Assembly (NCBI RefSeq): GCF_005280585.1
Contig: NZ_SZVO01000005.1
Location: 268,272-332,271, forward strand
Direction: 5' to 3'
DNA length: 64,000 nucleotides
Origin: Dyadobacter frigoris
GTDB lineage: Bacteria > Bacteroidota > Bacteroidia > Cytophagales > Spirosomataceae
The notes beneath the pieces are model-generated. The model was not told where the DNA came from. It ran no database searches and saw only the letters and a list, made by a program, of their open reading frames with translations. Positions within the stretch are counted from its first letter, which is position 1. Every line of letters starts with the position of its first letter. Shown one piece after another: positions 1-8,899 of the stretch. A program made the translations under genes and the position numbers.

Positions 1-1
1 C

Positions 2-1444
2 GAGCAGCAAAGAGATTACAAAAATCTGTTCGACCGCGTTTCCTTAAATCTTGGTAATGAACTAAATAATTCTGTTCCGACCGACAAAAGACAAATCGCT
101 TATTTTCAAGGCACACCTGATCCGGGTTTTGAGGTTTTATATTTTCAATATGGGCGTTATCTTATGATTTCTTCAACGCGCCCGGGAACCATGCCCATGA
201 GCTTGCAGGGAAAATGGAACGACAGTACAAATCCGCCATGGGCAAATGATTATCATACCAATATCAACATGCAAATGTTGTACTGGCCGGCGGAAGTTAC
301 CAACCTTTCGGAATGTTATCTTCCGTTATCTGATTTTACCAAATCAATTGTTGAGCCAGGAAAACTGGCCGCCAAAGAATTTTTTAATACCCGTGGCTGG
401 ACGGTTAATACGATGCTGAATGCCTATGGTTATACTTCTCCGGGATGGAGTTTTCCGTGGGGATTTTATCCTGGTGGGGCAGGTTGGCTAAGTCAACATC
501 TTTGGGAACATTATGCGTTTACAAACGATGTTAATTATTTGAAAAACACTGCGTATCCTATCATGAAGGAAGCTTCATTATTTTGGATTGATTATCTGAC
601 CAAAGGAAAAAGTGGATTTCTGGTTTCTTCGCCATCTTATTCTCCGGAACATGGCGGAATTTCTACTGGTGCATCGATGGATCACCAGATTGCCTGGGAT
701 GTACTTTCCAATACGATTCTTGCCAGTAAGATTCTAAAAACTGATACTGATTTTGCGAGCGAAGCACAAAAAGTAAGAGATCACATCCAGCCACCACAAA
801 TTGGTAGATGGGGACAATTGCAGGAATGGAACGAAGATGTCGATGATTCAACCGATAAACACCGTCACGTTTCACACCTTTTCGCCCTGCATCCGGGTCG
901 GCAGATTTCCCCAACTTCAACACCAGAATTCGCAAAAGCCGCAAGGGTAACTTTGAATGCGCGGGGTGACGAAGGAACAGGTTGGTCCCTGGCTTGGAAA
1001 GTTAATTTCTGGGCCAGATTGCAGGATGGAAACCGCGCTTATTCCTTGTTTAAAAGAATCCTGCGTCCGGTGGGTGATAAAACAGAAAACATGATGAATG
1101 GCGGCGGATCGTATTCCAATTTACTTTGTGCACATCCGCCTTTTCAATTGGATGGAAACATGGGATCAACAGCCGGAATTGCTGAAATGCTTTTGCAATC
1201 GCAGGCCGGTGTTATTGAATTGTTACCTGCGTTACCGGATTCATGGCCGACAGGTGAAATAAAAGGTTTAAAAGCCCGTGGAAATGTTACGGTTGACGAG
1301 CAGTGGAAAGATGGAAAATTGGTTTCAGTAACATTGGTTTCCGGAAATTCGGAAAAACAGAAGTTGAAGTTAGGTACAAAAACGTTGGAGGTTGATTTGA
1401 TTAAGGATCAGAAGAAAGTTGTTTCGGCGGGATTGTTTCAATAG
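2..1444 (+). CDS. GH95 alpha-L-fucosidase, 5' truncated by window edge
   Basis: The frame is open from base 2, so this is the C-terminal 480 residues of a larger protein; full GH95 enzymes are usually about 780-820 residues. The visible part holds the (alpha/alpha)6 catalytic barrel. Key sites are the paired asparagines of NINMQMLYWPAE (residues 87 and 89 of the fragment), the LQEW glutamate and the LDGNMG aspartate. These match the Asn/Asn, Glu and Asp that act in the inverting mechanism of characterised GH95 fucosidases. The C-terminal beta domain follows. The ATG at 164 is internal, because the preceding 54 codons also read as GH95 (YFQGTPDPGFEVLYFQYG). It probably removes terminal L-fucose, or L-galactose, from plant glycans, outside the cytoplasm. 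The signal peptide lies outside the window. Family is sure; substrate is inferred. Confidence 0.9.
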   Translation, partial: EQQRDYKNLFDRVSLNLGNELNNSVPTDKRQIAYFQGTPDPGFEVLYFQYGRYLMISSTRPGTMPMSLQGKWNDSTNPPWANDYHTNINMQMLYWPAEVTNLSECYLPLSDFTKSIVEPGKLAAKEFFNTRGWTVNTMLNAYGYTSPGWSFPWGFYPGGAGWLSQHLWEHYAFTNDVNYLKNTAYPIMKEASLFWIDYLTKGKSGFLVSSPSYSPEHGGISTGASMDHQIAWDVLSNTILASKILKTDTDFASEAQKVRDHIQPPQIGRWGQLQEWNEDVDDSTDKHRHVSHLFALHPGRQISPTSTPEFAKAARVTLNARGDEGTGWSLAWKVNFWARLQDGNRAYSLFKRILRPVGDKTENMMNGGGSYSNLLCAHPPFQLDGNMGSTAGIAEMLLQSQAGVIELLPALPDSWPTGEIKGLKARGNVTVDEQWKDGKLVSVTLVSGNSEKQKLKLGTKTLEVDLIKDQKKVVSAGLFQ

Positions 1445-1507
1445 AGATTTGTAGCGTTGGTTATGTCACCCTTTCAGGGTTGAACCATAGTTGTTAAGCG
1501 ATTTTTC

Positions 1508-1572
1508 TATAATAATGTCATCCCTTCGGGATTATGCGTATTCGAAATCCCGAAGGGATGATATTATTATAG
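1508..1572. repeat. Long inverted repeat (hairpin) of the CCCGAAGGG family
   Basis: The left arm 1508-1533 (CTATAATAAT then TCATCCCTTCGGGATT) is the imperfect reverse complement of 1546-1572, with a loop of about 12 nt. It lies 64 bp after the GH95 stop codon, so it could act as a transcript-end hairpin. It has no clear T-tract. Confidence 0.6.
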
Positions 1573-1831
1573 AGTGAGAAAGGACATATCCATTTTCTTA
1601 CCCCGACGTCCTGACATACAATGTGCAAAAATTTGTATTATAAATATCTAAAATCAAATAGTTTACCAATTTCTAATGAGCACAATCCCGAAGGGATGAT
1701 ATTATTATAGAAAATTGCCGAGATATACCAACCCTAACCCCCAGGGGGTGACATAACCTAATTCACAAATTGATTTTAAACCAATAATTCCAATTTCATA
1801 ATCAAACCTTGGATAACAAAAACCAAACCCC

Positions 1832-1894
1832 ATGAACATCCGGAAAGAACTTTCTAAACAACAAATTAATTTCAAAAAACACGCACTTGCGATC
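1832..1894 (+). pseudogene. Truncated duplicate of the start of the HEAT-like gene
   Basis: Twenty-one codons from an ATG at 1832 match the first 21 codons of the gene at 2346 with a few substitutions (MNIRKELSKQQINFKKHALA against MNIREELSKQQIHFKKHALA). The match also runs more than 150 bp upstream. It ends abruptly at GATC, where a decayed copy of the CCCGAAGGG palindrome begins. This is the remnant of a segmental duplication broken at, or by, a repeat element. Confidence 0.7.
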
Positions 1895-2345
1895 CTTCGG
1901 GATTATGCATATTTGAAATCCCGATAAAGATAATATTATTACAGCATGAAAGACTACATATCTGTCTCACAGCCCCAACAGGGTGACATATAGCAAGCAA
2001 AAGTTAGTATTACAAAAAAAAAAAATCAAATAATTTACCTGAATTTCTAATGAGCACAATCCCGAAGGGATGACATTATTATAGAAAATTGCCAAGACAT
2101 ACCAATCCTAACCCCAACAGGGTGACATATAGCAAGCAAAAGTTAGTATTACAAAAAAATTTAAAATCAAATAATTTACCTGAATTTCTAATGAGCACAA
2201 TCCCGAAGGGATGACATTATTATAGAAAATTGCCAAGACATACCAATCCTAACCCCAACGGGGTGACATAACCTAATTCATAAATTGATTTTAAACCAAC
2301 ATTTCAACCTATTAATAAAACCTTGGATAACAAAAATTAAATTCC

Positions 2346-2861
2346 ATGAACATCCGGGAAGAACTTTCTAAACAACAAATCCACTTCAAAAAACACGCAC
2401 TTGCGATCACCGAATTTGCTGTTTCTTCTGACGAAAACTTCAAAGAACTCATTGATTGCTTTCTTTCAAATGATATACGTGTAGCGCAACGGGCGGCTTG
2501 GAGCGTAAGTTGGGCGGCTCAAAAAAAGCCTGAAATCGTTCAACCCTACATTGGTGTTTTAGTGGATCAGTTGAAAAGAAAAGATGTTCACAATGCCGTA
2601 ATCCGAAACAGTTTACGGATTTTGGAAGATTTAATTATTCCGGAAAAATTTCATGGAGAAGTAATGGACGCTTGTTTTCAGTTTCTTGAAAAACGTGAAA
2701 CAGCCATTGCGATTAAGGCTTTTGCATTAACGGTGCTTTTCAATTTGTCCAAAATTTATCCTGATATTAAAAATGAGCTCCGATTTATTATTGAAGAAAA
2801 CATGGATTACGAAACGGCAGCATACCGATCAAGAGGAAAGAAAATTCTCGCCGGATTATAA
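2346..2861 (+). CDS. Small HEAT-repeat-like helical protein
   Basis: 171 residues, almost entirely helical in character. The pattern of paired helices (RVAQRAAWSVSWAAQKKPEIV, then NAVIRNSLRILEDL, then TAIAIKAFALTVLFNLS) is that of HEAT/ARM-type solenoid repeats. There is no signal peptide, membrane segment or catalytic motif, so it is probably a cytoplasmic protein-interaction module. Its start is fixed by the repeated upstream context: the duplicate at 1832 uses the same ATG. It stands alone between a repeat field and the dehydrogenase-galactose cluster. I do not recognise a specific function. Confidence 0.7.
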   Translation: MNIREELSKQQIHFKKHALAITEFAVSSDENFKELIDCFLSNDIRVAQRAAWSVSWAAQKKPEIVQPYIGVLVDQLKRKDVHNAVIRNSLRILEDLIIPEKFHGEVMDACFQFLEKRETAIAIKAFALTVLFNLSKIYPDIKNELRFIIEENMDYETAAYRSRGKKILAGL

Positions 2862-3027
2862 CATTTCCAGTTAATGAAGCCGGATGCAGTTTGAGGGTTA
2901 CCTTTCTTAATGTAGCTTTAACGAATAATTTACAAATCATTCCAGGCGCGTTATAAATTATTTGAAAAGATAATTTTGAAATTTGCAGGTAAAAACGGAG
3001 ATTTTTCTCTCTTTAAAATAAAAAACA

Positions 3028-3969
3028 ATGGTCATATACTGTCATGCAAATTTTGACGACGTACTTCGAAATCGATTAACCGAAGTTCTTTCACCAAAAT
3101 ATACGATTCATTTTCAATCTGATACGCAGTCAAAAACAGAGGCGCAAAATTTGTTTTTTGAAGCCGATTATATATTAGGAAATCCGCCTTTGGACTGGTT
3201 TTCAGAGCCTTTAAATAATTTGAAATTCTGGCAGCTGGATTCTGCCGGTTTTGATCAATACGCATCGGTAAGATTAAACGGGCAAACAAAAGTAGCCAAT
3301 ATGGGCGACTGGTTTGCACGTCCTTGTGCCGAATCGATTGTTGGCGGTATATTGGCGCTTTACCGCGGTATTGATAAACTTACGTTACTGAAAGAAAAAA
3401 CAGAATGGGTTGGAGCGCCATTAAGGGCTGAGTTACGTTTGCTTTCAGGTCAGGAAGTTGTTATTCTTGGCGCAGGAACAATCGGCAGCACAGTCAAACT
3501 ACTTTTGCAGGGTTTTGGATGTACGCTTCATTTAATGGCCAGAACTTCTCCTGATGCGGATATTCATTCAAAGGAAGATTTGCTAAATGTTTTACCAAAT
3601 ACTGACTTGGTGATTAATACACTGCCCGGATCTGCTGCTAATTTTGCTGATCAGGCAATGTTTCAGGCTATGAAAAAAGGCAGTGTATATGCCAGTGTTG
3701 GCCGTGGAAGTACAACTGACGAGCAGGCACTTATTGAAGTGCTCAATTCAAAACATCTTGACGGAGCCGTTCTGGATGTTACCGAAATTGAGCCAATTCC
3801 GAATGACAATCCGTTGTGGAAAATGGATAACGTTATTCTAAGTCAGCATACCGGTGGTGGACATGCCGATGAACATGTTGGCAAAGTGGATTTATTCCTA
3901 AACAATATCATGACGATTGAAAACGGCGGCACTCCGATTAATGAAATAAACCTTGCAAAAGGATATTAA
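3028..3969 (+). CDS. D-isomer-specific 2-hydroxyacid dehydrogenase family protein
   Basis: 313 residues. The N-terminal part of the substrate domain is followed by a Rossmann fold with GAGTIG near residue 149. The family's catalytic triad is visible as Arg in GRGSTTDEQAL, Glu in EIEPIPNDNP and His in SQHTGG. It would use NAD(P)H to reduce a 2-keto acid, or the reverse. The closest flavour is the glyoxylate/hydroxypyruvate reductase A group. It is followed after 60 bp by galK and then galM on the same strand, so it may be the first gene of that transcript. Its substrate cannot be read from the sequence. Confidence 0.85.
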   Translation: MVIYCHANFDDVLRNRLTEVLSPKYTIHFQSDTQSKTEAQNLFFEADYILGNPPLDWFSEPLNNLKFWQLDSAGFDQYASVRLNGQTKVANMGDWFARPCAESIVGGILALYRGIDKLTLLKEKTEWVGAPLRAELRLLSGQEVVILGAGTIGSTVKLLLQGFGCTLHLMARTSPDADIHSKEDLLNVLPNTDLVINTLPGSAANFADQAMFQAMKKGSVYASVGRGSTTDEQALIEVLNSKHLDGAVLDVTEIEPIPNDNPLWKMDNVILSQHTGGGHADEHVGKVDLFLNNIMTIENGGTPINEINLAKGY

Positions 3970-4029
3970 GAAAGCATTGAAAACGATTATCAGTCAATTC
4001 CTGAATGATAATCTACAAACAAAAAATAA

Positions 4030-5223
4030 ATGACAAGTACAGAATTGAGCACGGCAGAACGGATTCGTGAAAATTATATTGCCCATTTTGGTAATAATAC
4101 CGGTACAGAGAATTTCAGACTTTTCCGCTCTCCGGGAAGAATTAACCTGATCGGAGAACATACCGATTATAACAATGGATTCGTACTACCAGCCAGCGTA
4201 GACAAGGCTGTCTATTTCGCAATTTCTCCTCGTATTGATAACCAGGTCGTTTTGTATGCGGTTGATTTAAATGAAACCTACACTTTTCAGGTTGAAGATA
4301 TTTCCAAACCAGATCAAAAATGGGCATATTTTCAATTAGGTATCATTGAGCAGATTTATAAAAACGGCTTGAATATTGGCGGATTCCAGGCTGCGTTTGG
4401 CGGAGATGTACCCCAGGGCGCCGGAATGTCTTCTTCTGCTGCTTTGGAATGTTGTCTATTATTTGCTTTGAATGAAGTTTTCAATTTGGAGCTGGACCGG
4501 TTTTCTATCGTAAAAATGTCTCAGAAAGCAGAGAATGAATATGTTGGCGTACAATGCGGCATTATGGATCAGTTTGCTTCCGGTTTTGGAAAAAAGGAAG
4601 CTGTAATTCGCCTGGATTGCCGCTCATTGGAATACGAATATTTTCCTTTTCCAATGGACGAATACATTCTTGTTCTTTGTAATACGCTTGTGGAACATTC
4701 ACTAGCAAGTTCAGAATACAATACACGTCGGCTGGAATGTGAGAAAGGCGTATTTATACTACAAAAGTATAATCCAGAGATTAAAAGTCTTCGTGACGCT
4801 AATCCTGAAATTGTCGAAGAACATAAAGATGAACTCGGGGATGTTGTTTATCGCCGTTGTAAATATATGACGGAGGAAATTGAGCGTGTACAGGTTGCCT
4901 GCGATTTCCTGACGGCTGGCGATCTTATCAGTTTTGGTAAAAAAATGTATGAAACACACCAGGGACTTCAGCATGAATATGAAGTAAGCTGCGAAGAACT
5001 CGACTTTTTGGTAGATCAGACATTTGACGATCCGTCTGTAATTGGCGCTAGAATGATGGGTGGCGGTTTTGGCGGCTGTACGATCAATCTGGTAAAAAAA
5101 GATGGTGTTGAAGATTTTGAAGCAAAAATGAAGAAAGCTTATTATGATAAATTTCAAATAAAATTGCCCTGCTATCGCGTGCAGATAACGGATGGGACCG
5201 AGGAAATTGTATTAAATGCTTAA
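4030..5223 (+). CDS. galK: Galactokinase
   Basis: 397 residues of the GHMP kinase fold. Visible are the galactokinase signature GRINLIGEHTDYNNG (residues 37-50), the phosphate-binding loop PQGAGMSSSAALE (128-140), the catalytic aspartate in CGIMDQFAS (Asp180) and the C-terminal motif GARMMGGGFGGCT. It phosphorylates alpha-D-galactose at C1 with ATP in the cytoplasm, the first committed step of the Leloir pathway. It is followed 25 bp later by an exported mutarotase. galT and galE are not in the window. Galactose is a common side chain of rhamnogalacturonan I, which fits the pectin genes further along. Confidence 0.96.
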   Translation: MTSTELSTAERIRENYIAHFGNNTGTENFRLFRSPGRINLIGEHTDYNNGFVLPASVDKAVYFAISPRIDNQVVLYAVDLNETYTFQVEDISKPDQKWAYFQLGIIEQIYKNGLNIGGFQAAFGGDVPQGAGMSSSAALECCLLFALNEVFNLELDRFSIVKMSQKAENEYVGVQCGIMDQFASGFGKKEAVIRLDCRSLEYEYFPFPMDEYILVLCNTLVEHSLASSEYNTRRLECEKGVFILQKYNPEIKSLRDANPEIVEEHKDELGDVVYRRCKYMTEEIERVQVACDFLTAGDLISFGKKMYETHQGLQHEYEVSCEELDFLVDQTFDDPSVIGARMMGGGFGGCTINLVKKDGVEDFEAKMKKAYYDKFQIKLPCYRVQITDGTEEIVLNA

Positions 5224-5248
5224 CCTTAATAATTCCTAAAAATACCCC

Positions 5249-6400
5249 ATGAAAAAACGATCATTTTTATTCGCCGCGCTGATTGGCATTGGTCTGATGA
5301 GCTGCTCAAAAACCAAAAACGAAAACGAAAGTAAAACAATGACCAGTACGATTTCGAAAGAAGTATTCGGAGACCTTCCGGATGGTAAAAAAGCGGATCT
5401 CTATACGCTGACCAACGCCAATGGAATGACCGTAAAAATCAGTAATTATGGCGGTATTATCACAGAATTAACAGCAAAAGACAAAAGTGGAAGATGGGAA
5501 GATGTCGTACTTGGGTTTGATTCTCTGGCTCCTTACATCGCAGAAAATCCATTTTTTGGTGCACTGGTTGGCCGTTTTGGAAACCGTATTGCCAACGGAA
5601 AATTTACGCTGGATGGTAAAACTTATAATCTGCCAATTAACAACGGACCGAACTCTCTGCACGGTGGTATTAATGGCTTTAATAAGAAACTTTGGAACGC
5701 TACCGAAATTAAAAAAGATTCGATCGTAGGCCTTGAATTAACCTACGTGAGCAAAGACGGAGAAGAAGGATATCCCGGAACGCTGAATGTGAAAGTGACT
5801 TACACGCTTTCAAACGAAAACGGACTGCGTATTGATTATGAAGCAACTACGGACAAAAATACGGTTCTCAATTTGACGAACCATTCGTACTTTAACCTTA
5901 GCGGTTTGAAACGTGATATTTTGAACCATGAGGTTTATATCAAATCAGATAGCATGGTTCCGGTGAATGCGACGCTGATTCCAACCGGAAAATTAAGAGC
6001 TGTAAAAGGAACACCGTTTGATTTTAACGAGCCTACACTTGTTGGCAAAAGAATTAATGATGTAGCAGACGAGCAAATTAAAAACGGCGGTGGTTATGAT
6101 CATTGCTGGGTCATAAGTGGTGCCGACAAAAGCCTGGCACTTTTTGCAACGGTTAAGGATACTGAAAGCGGTCGTTTTATGGAAGTTTATACCACGGAAC
6201 CTGCTGTTCAGTTTTACACAGGAAATTTCCTTGACGGAAAACTGACAGGAAAAGGTGCAACGTATGCAAAACGTTATGGCCTATGTCTTGAAACAGAACA
6301 TTATCCGGATTCACCAAATCAACCTCAGTTCCCAACAACGGAATTGAAACCGGGAGAAACTTACAAAACTTCAACGGAGTATAAGTTTTCGGTTAAGTAA
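5249..6400 (+). CDS. galM: Aldose 1-epimerase (galactose mutarotase), lipoprotein
   Basis: 383 residues. The N-terminus (MKKRSFLFAALIGIGLMSCS) is a lipoprotein signal with Cys19 as the probable lipidation site, so the enzyme acts in the periplasm or on a membrane face. The GalM fold is supported by NSLHGG (His138), NHSYFNLSG (His212) and the C-terminal ETEHYPDSPNQP glutamate, the catalytic base of the family. It interconverts beta- and alpha-aldoses and so would supply the alpha-galactose used by GalK, with which it is clearly co-transcribed. The transcript ends at a hairpin starting 20 bp downstream. Confidence 0.95.
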   Translation: MKKRSFLFAALIGIGLMSCSKTKNENESKTMTSTISKEVFGDLPDGKKADLYTLTNANGMTVKISNYGGIITELTAKDKSGRWEDVVLGFDSLAPYIAENPFFGALVGRFGNRIANGKFTLDGKTYNLPINNGPNSLHGGINGFNKKLWNATEIKKDSIVGLELTYVSKDGEEGYPGTLNVKVTYTLSNENGLRIDYEATTDKNTVLNLTNHSYFNLSGLKRDILNHEVYIKSDSMVPVNATLIPTGKLRAVKGTPFDFNEPTLVGKRINDVADEQIKNGGGYDHCWVISGADKSLALFATVKDTESGRFMEVYTTEPAVQFYTGNFLDGKLTGKGATYAKRYGLCLETEHYPDSPNQPQFPTTELKPGETYKTSTEYKFSVK

Positions 6401-6419
6401 TAATTCAAAATATTTCAGG

Positions 6420-6455
6420 AGCTGTCCGAGATGAAAATCTCTGACAGCTTTTTTG
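6420..6455 (+). terminator. Rho-independent terminator after galM
   Basis: AGCTGTCCGAGAT pairs with ATCTCTGACAGCT (one mismatch) around a short GAAA-type loop and is followed by TTTTTTG. It sits 20 bp after the galM stop codon. Confidence 0.85.
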
Positions 6456-6516
6456 TTTTTACGTATTTGAGAATTGAGGCCATGGCTAAAGCCGAAAAAT
6501 TTGTGCCCCTTGCTCA

Positions 6517-7076
6517 CCCAAGGTTAAAACCTTGGGTTAATTTACTTCTTGCACAAACCTACATCACTAACCCAGGGCTTCAGCCTTGGGCCGCCGGGAC
6601 CAGGAACAAGCCAGGCTTTAGCCATCAATTTCATCCCGACGTAAAAACGAAAAACAAAATAGGTTCCCACCCAATTCACTAACCCAGGGCTTCAGCCTTG
6701 GGCCGCCGGGACCAGGAACAAGCCAGGCTTTAGCCATCAATTTCATCCCGACGTAAAAACGAAAAACAAAATAGGTTCCCACCCAATTCACTAACCCAGG
6801 GCTTCAGCCTTGGGCCGCCGGGACCAGGAACAAGCCAGGCTTTAGCCATCAATTCATCCCGACATAAAAACGAAAAACAAAATAGGTCCCCACCCAATTC
6901 ACTAACCCAGGGCTTCAGCCTTGGGCTGCCGGGACCAGGAACAAGCCAGGCTTTAGCCATCAATTTCATCCCGACGTAAAAACGAAAAAGAAAATAGGTT
7001 CCCACCCAATTCACTAACCCAAGGCTTCAGCCTTGGGCCGCCGTGACCAGAAGCAAGCCAGGCTTTAGCCATCAAT
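6517..7076. repeat. Five-copy 112-bp tandem repeat with CCCAGGGCTTCAGCCTTGGG core
   Basis: Copies of the palindromic core begin at 6571, 6683, 6795, 6906 and 7018, a period of 111-112 bp. Each is followed by a GCCAGGCTTTAGCCATCAATT segment and then a CCCGACGTAAAAACG segment; the last copy lacks that third segment. A degenerate half element (CCAAGGTTAAAACCTTGGG) precedes them at 6517. Copies are almost identical, which points to recent amplification. Open frames through the block on both strands are a by-product of the repeat. Nothing else was seen between galM and the gene at 7174. Confidence 0.85.
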
Positions 7077-7132
7077 TTCCTAACCAGCCAGGCAAAAAGT
7101 AATTTGTTAACAAGATAATCCTCGCGATGAAT

Positions 7133-7140
7133 TATCTTTG
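7133..7140 (+). promoter_or_regulatory. Bacteroidota -7 promoter box (TATCTTTG)
   Basis: TATCTTTG matches the Bacteroidota TAnnTTTG consensus and lies 33 bp upstream of the TrpF-like start codon. A TTTG at 7103-7106 is further away than the usual -33 spacing, so only the -7 element is claimed. Confidence 0.55.
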
Positions 7141-7173
7141 CATTAGAAATAGTTCCGAACAAATACCATCAAC

Positions 7174-7797
7174 ATGCTTAGTAGAACCGTAAAAATCAGC
7201 AACGTCACCAATTTGTCCGACGCCCGTTATTGTGCCGGTATGGGCGTGGAAATGCTTGGTTTTTCTATCGATGAAGATTCTCCCAATTATATATCTCCAA
7301 AAAAATTCGAAGAAATATGTTCCTGGCTGGCTGGTGTACAGCTGGTTGCCGAAACAAGTCAAACTAATCCCGAATTACTGTTAAAAGCATTGGCAGATTA
7401 TCCGGTACACTACGTGCAGGTGGAATCTCCTGGTTTGCTAACTTATTTACAAAGTGAATTGAGTTTGCCGCTTATCCTGCGGGTGAGTGTGGATACCTAC
7501 GACACCAGCGATATTTATTCCATTTTTAGTCGTTATGGAGATTCAGTAAATTATTTTCTTTTGGAAAGTGATGCGAATGGCCCGCTTACCGAAGAATGGA
7601 CTCAGGTTTTGACAGAACTTGCCAAAGAATATCCGATTTTAATCGGTTTCGGTCTGGATGATGAAATTACTGTTAATAAATTAACCGAAACTTTTCCTCA
7701 AATTGGTATTGCCTTGCGTGGAAGCGAAGAACTCAGACCAGGTTATAAAGATTTTGGCAGCATGATGGATATTCTTGAAGCTTTGGAAGAAGAATAA
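7174..7797 (+). CDS. TrpF-like (phosphoribosylanthranilate isomerase fold) protein lacking catalytic residues
   Basis: 207 residues, the size of TrpF. The N-terminus VKISNVTNLSDARYCAGMG aligns with the TrpF motif KICGITRLEDA. The C-terminus IALRGSEELRPGYKD aligns with the phosphate-binding VSSGVE-PG-KD region, so the fold is a TIM barrel of the PRAI family. The catalytic Cys of KICG is Ser9 here, and the LLDS aspartate on strand 5 reads LLES. Both the general base and the general acid of PRAI are therefore replaced. No trp genes flank it. It is probably a paralogue with a different, unknown role, not the tryptophan-pathway enzyme. Confidence 0.7.
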   Translation: MLSRTVKISNVTNLSDARYCAGMGVEMLGFSIDEDSPNYISPKKFEEICSWLAGVQLVAETSQTNPELLLKALADYPVHYVQVESPGLLTYLQSELSLPLILRVSVDTYDTSDIYSIFSRYGDSVNYFLLESDANGPLTEEWTQVLTELAKEYPILIGFGLDDEITVNKLTETFPQIGIALRGSEELRPGYKDFGSMMDILEALEEE

Positions 7798-7989
7798 TCG
7801 GAATGTAAAATACTTTATATGCCTGAACCTCATTGGTAAACATGTAATTTTGGTTAAAATTGAAACCGGATTATCGAAAATCACCTTAAATTACCATTTA
7901 ACACGATTACTAACCGATAATAAACTTCCCGCTTGCAGTATCTTGTATAACCCACTACCTTTGATTACAACATAAACGTAAACAACGAA

Positions 7990-8613
7990 ATGGAAAAGAA
8001 ATTGCACCGCATACCCGATCAGGCTGTATTTGGAGGAGTTGCTTCCGGTATTGCCCAATATTTACAAATAGATGTAGTAATCGTTCGTGTTTTATTCGTA
8101 GTGATGTTATTTCTGCCGATACCTGCAAGTTTCGGATGGACAGGGATTTTGTATATAATTTTGTGGGCGGTTCTTCCTACAGGAACAGCAGATGTGCATA
8201 ATTTTGATACAGTAGCCAGCAAACCACACGATCCCGAAGCCGACAAAAAACGCTCCGACCAGACTGTCAAAATCCTAGGAGGTGCCTTAGTACTTTTTGG
8301 TATTTTTATGCTGGTTGATGATTTCCCGATCTGGTACGAAATCAAACCGTATTTCTGGCCGGTAGCCTTGATCATCGTTGGCGCATTTCTTATCCTTCGC
8401 CAGAGAGATAAGGAACACGAAGCAAACACGACCGTTTATCCGACAACGCCTCCGCCAACAGAGCCGATCGAACCGGAACCATATGCACCAACTCCTGATC
8501 CTCAGCCCTACACGCCATTTGGCACAACCGAATCAACACCACCGGATACTTTCCCGCAAGATCCAAACAATCCCAAAGGAAATGGAGACGACGATATCAT
8601 AAAAGTGAATTAA
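7990..8613 (+). CDS. PspC-domain membrane protein
   Basis: 207 residues. Residues 1-65 are a PspC domain (HRIPDQAVFGGVASGIAQYL, then two hydrophobic segments ending ILYIILWAVLPTG). Residues 92-135 add a second pair of membrane segments of the LiaI/DUF5668 type (ILGGALVLFGIFMLVDD, WPVALIIVGAFLIL). A proline-rich cytoplasmic or periplasmic tail closes the protein. PspC proteins sense or respond to envelope stress. It is followed by two more proteins with the same membrane pair, so the three look like one envelope-stress unit. Confidence 0.85.
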   Translation: MEKKLHRIPDQAVFGGVASGIAQYLQIDVVIVRVLFVVMLFLPIPASFGWTGILYIILWAVLPTGTADVHNFDTVASKPHDPEADKKRSDQTVKILGGALVLFGIFMLVDDFPIWYEIKPYFWPVALIIVGAFLILRQRDKEHEANTTVYPTTPPPTEPIEPEPYAPTPDPQPYTPFGTTESTPPDTFPQDPNNPKGNGDDDIIKVN

Positions 8614-8711
8614 AAAACTGAATGAAGAGACTTCCGGTTTAAGCCATAGCAACACTACGGCACAACTTTCAACCGCGCGGCGGTAGCTTTCCACTCTCAA
8701 CTATTTCAGCC

Positions 8712-8894
8712 ATGAACTTTAAAAACATTTTCTGGGGAGTCATTCTCATCATCATGGGATCCCTTTTTCTGGTCGAAGAATTAACCGGTTTTGATTTCAA
8801 AGGTTTTTTCTGGCCTATTATCCTGATCATTTCCGGAGCATTATTGCTGTTACGGAATTACATAAACTCCGACACTAACCACTCAAATATTTAA
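8712..8894 (+). CDS. Small LiaI/DUF5668-type membrane protein
   Basis: 60 residues forming just one pair of transmembrane helices (IFWGVILIIMGSLFLVEEL and FFWPIILIISGALLLL). This is the same unit that appears at the C-terminal half of the preceding PspC protein and the N-terminus of the next protein. It is five bases upstream of the next gene and probably translated with it. It probably acts as a membrane partner in the envelope-stress unit; exact role unknown. Confidence 0.75.
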   Translation: MNFKNIFWGVILIIMGSLFLVEELTGFDFKGFFWPIILIISGALLLLRNYINSDTNHSNI

Positions 8895-8899
8895 TTGTC

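Larger units (their letters stand above)
1445..2345. repeat. Intergenic field of two palindromic repeat families
   Basis: About 900 bp without an intact gene. One family is built on ATCCCGAAGGGATGA followed by ATTATTATAG, at 1521-1572 (as a long inverted pair), 1686, 2062 and 2203, with a decayed copy at 1893-1943. A second is built on AACCCCAACGGGGTGACAT, near 1475, 1733, 1970, 2111 and 2251, often degenerate. A block beginning TTCTAATGAGCACA recurs at 1671, 2045 and 2186; the last two are a tandem pair 141 bp apart. The block 1671-1894 is a second copy of 2186-2408 and carries the start of the next gene with it. These look like non-autonomous REP/MITE-type elements. Confidence 0.75.

Noticed and set aside
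6431..7162. Small open frames on both strands in the 112-bp repeat block
   Set aside because: They follow the repeat period, have no start context and encode only the translated palindromes.
7174..7797. Calling this gene trpF
   Set aside because: Both catalytic residues of PRAI are replaced and no tryptophan genes are adjacent.
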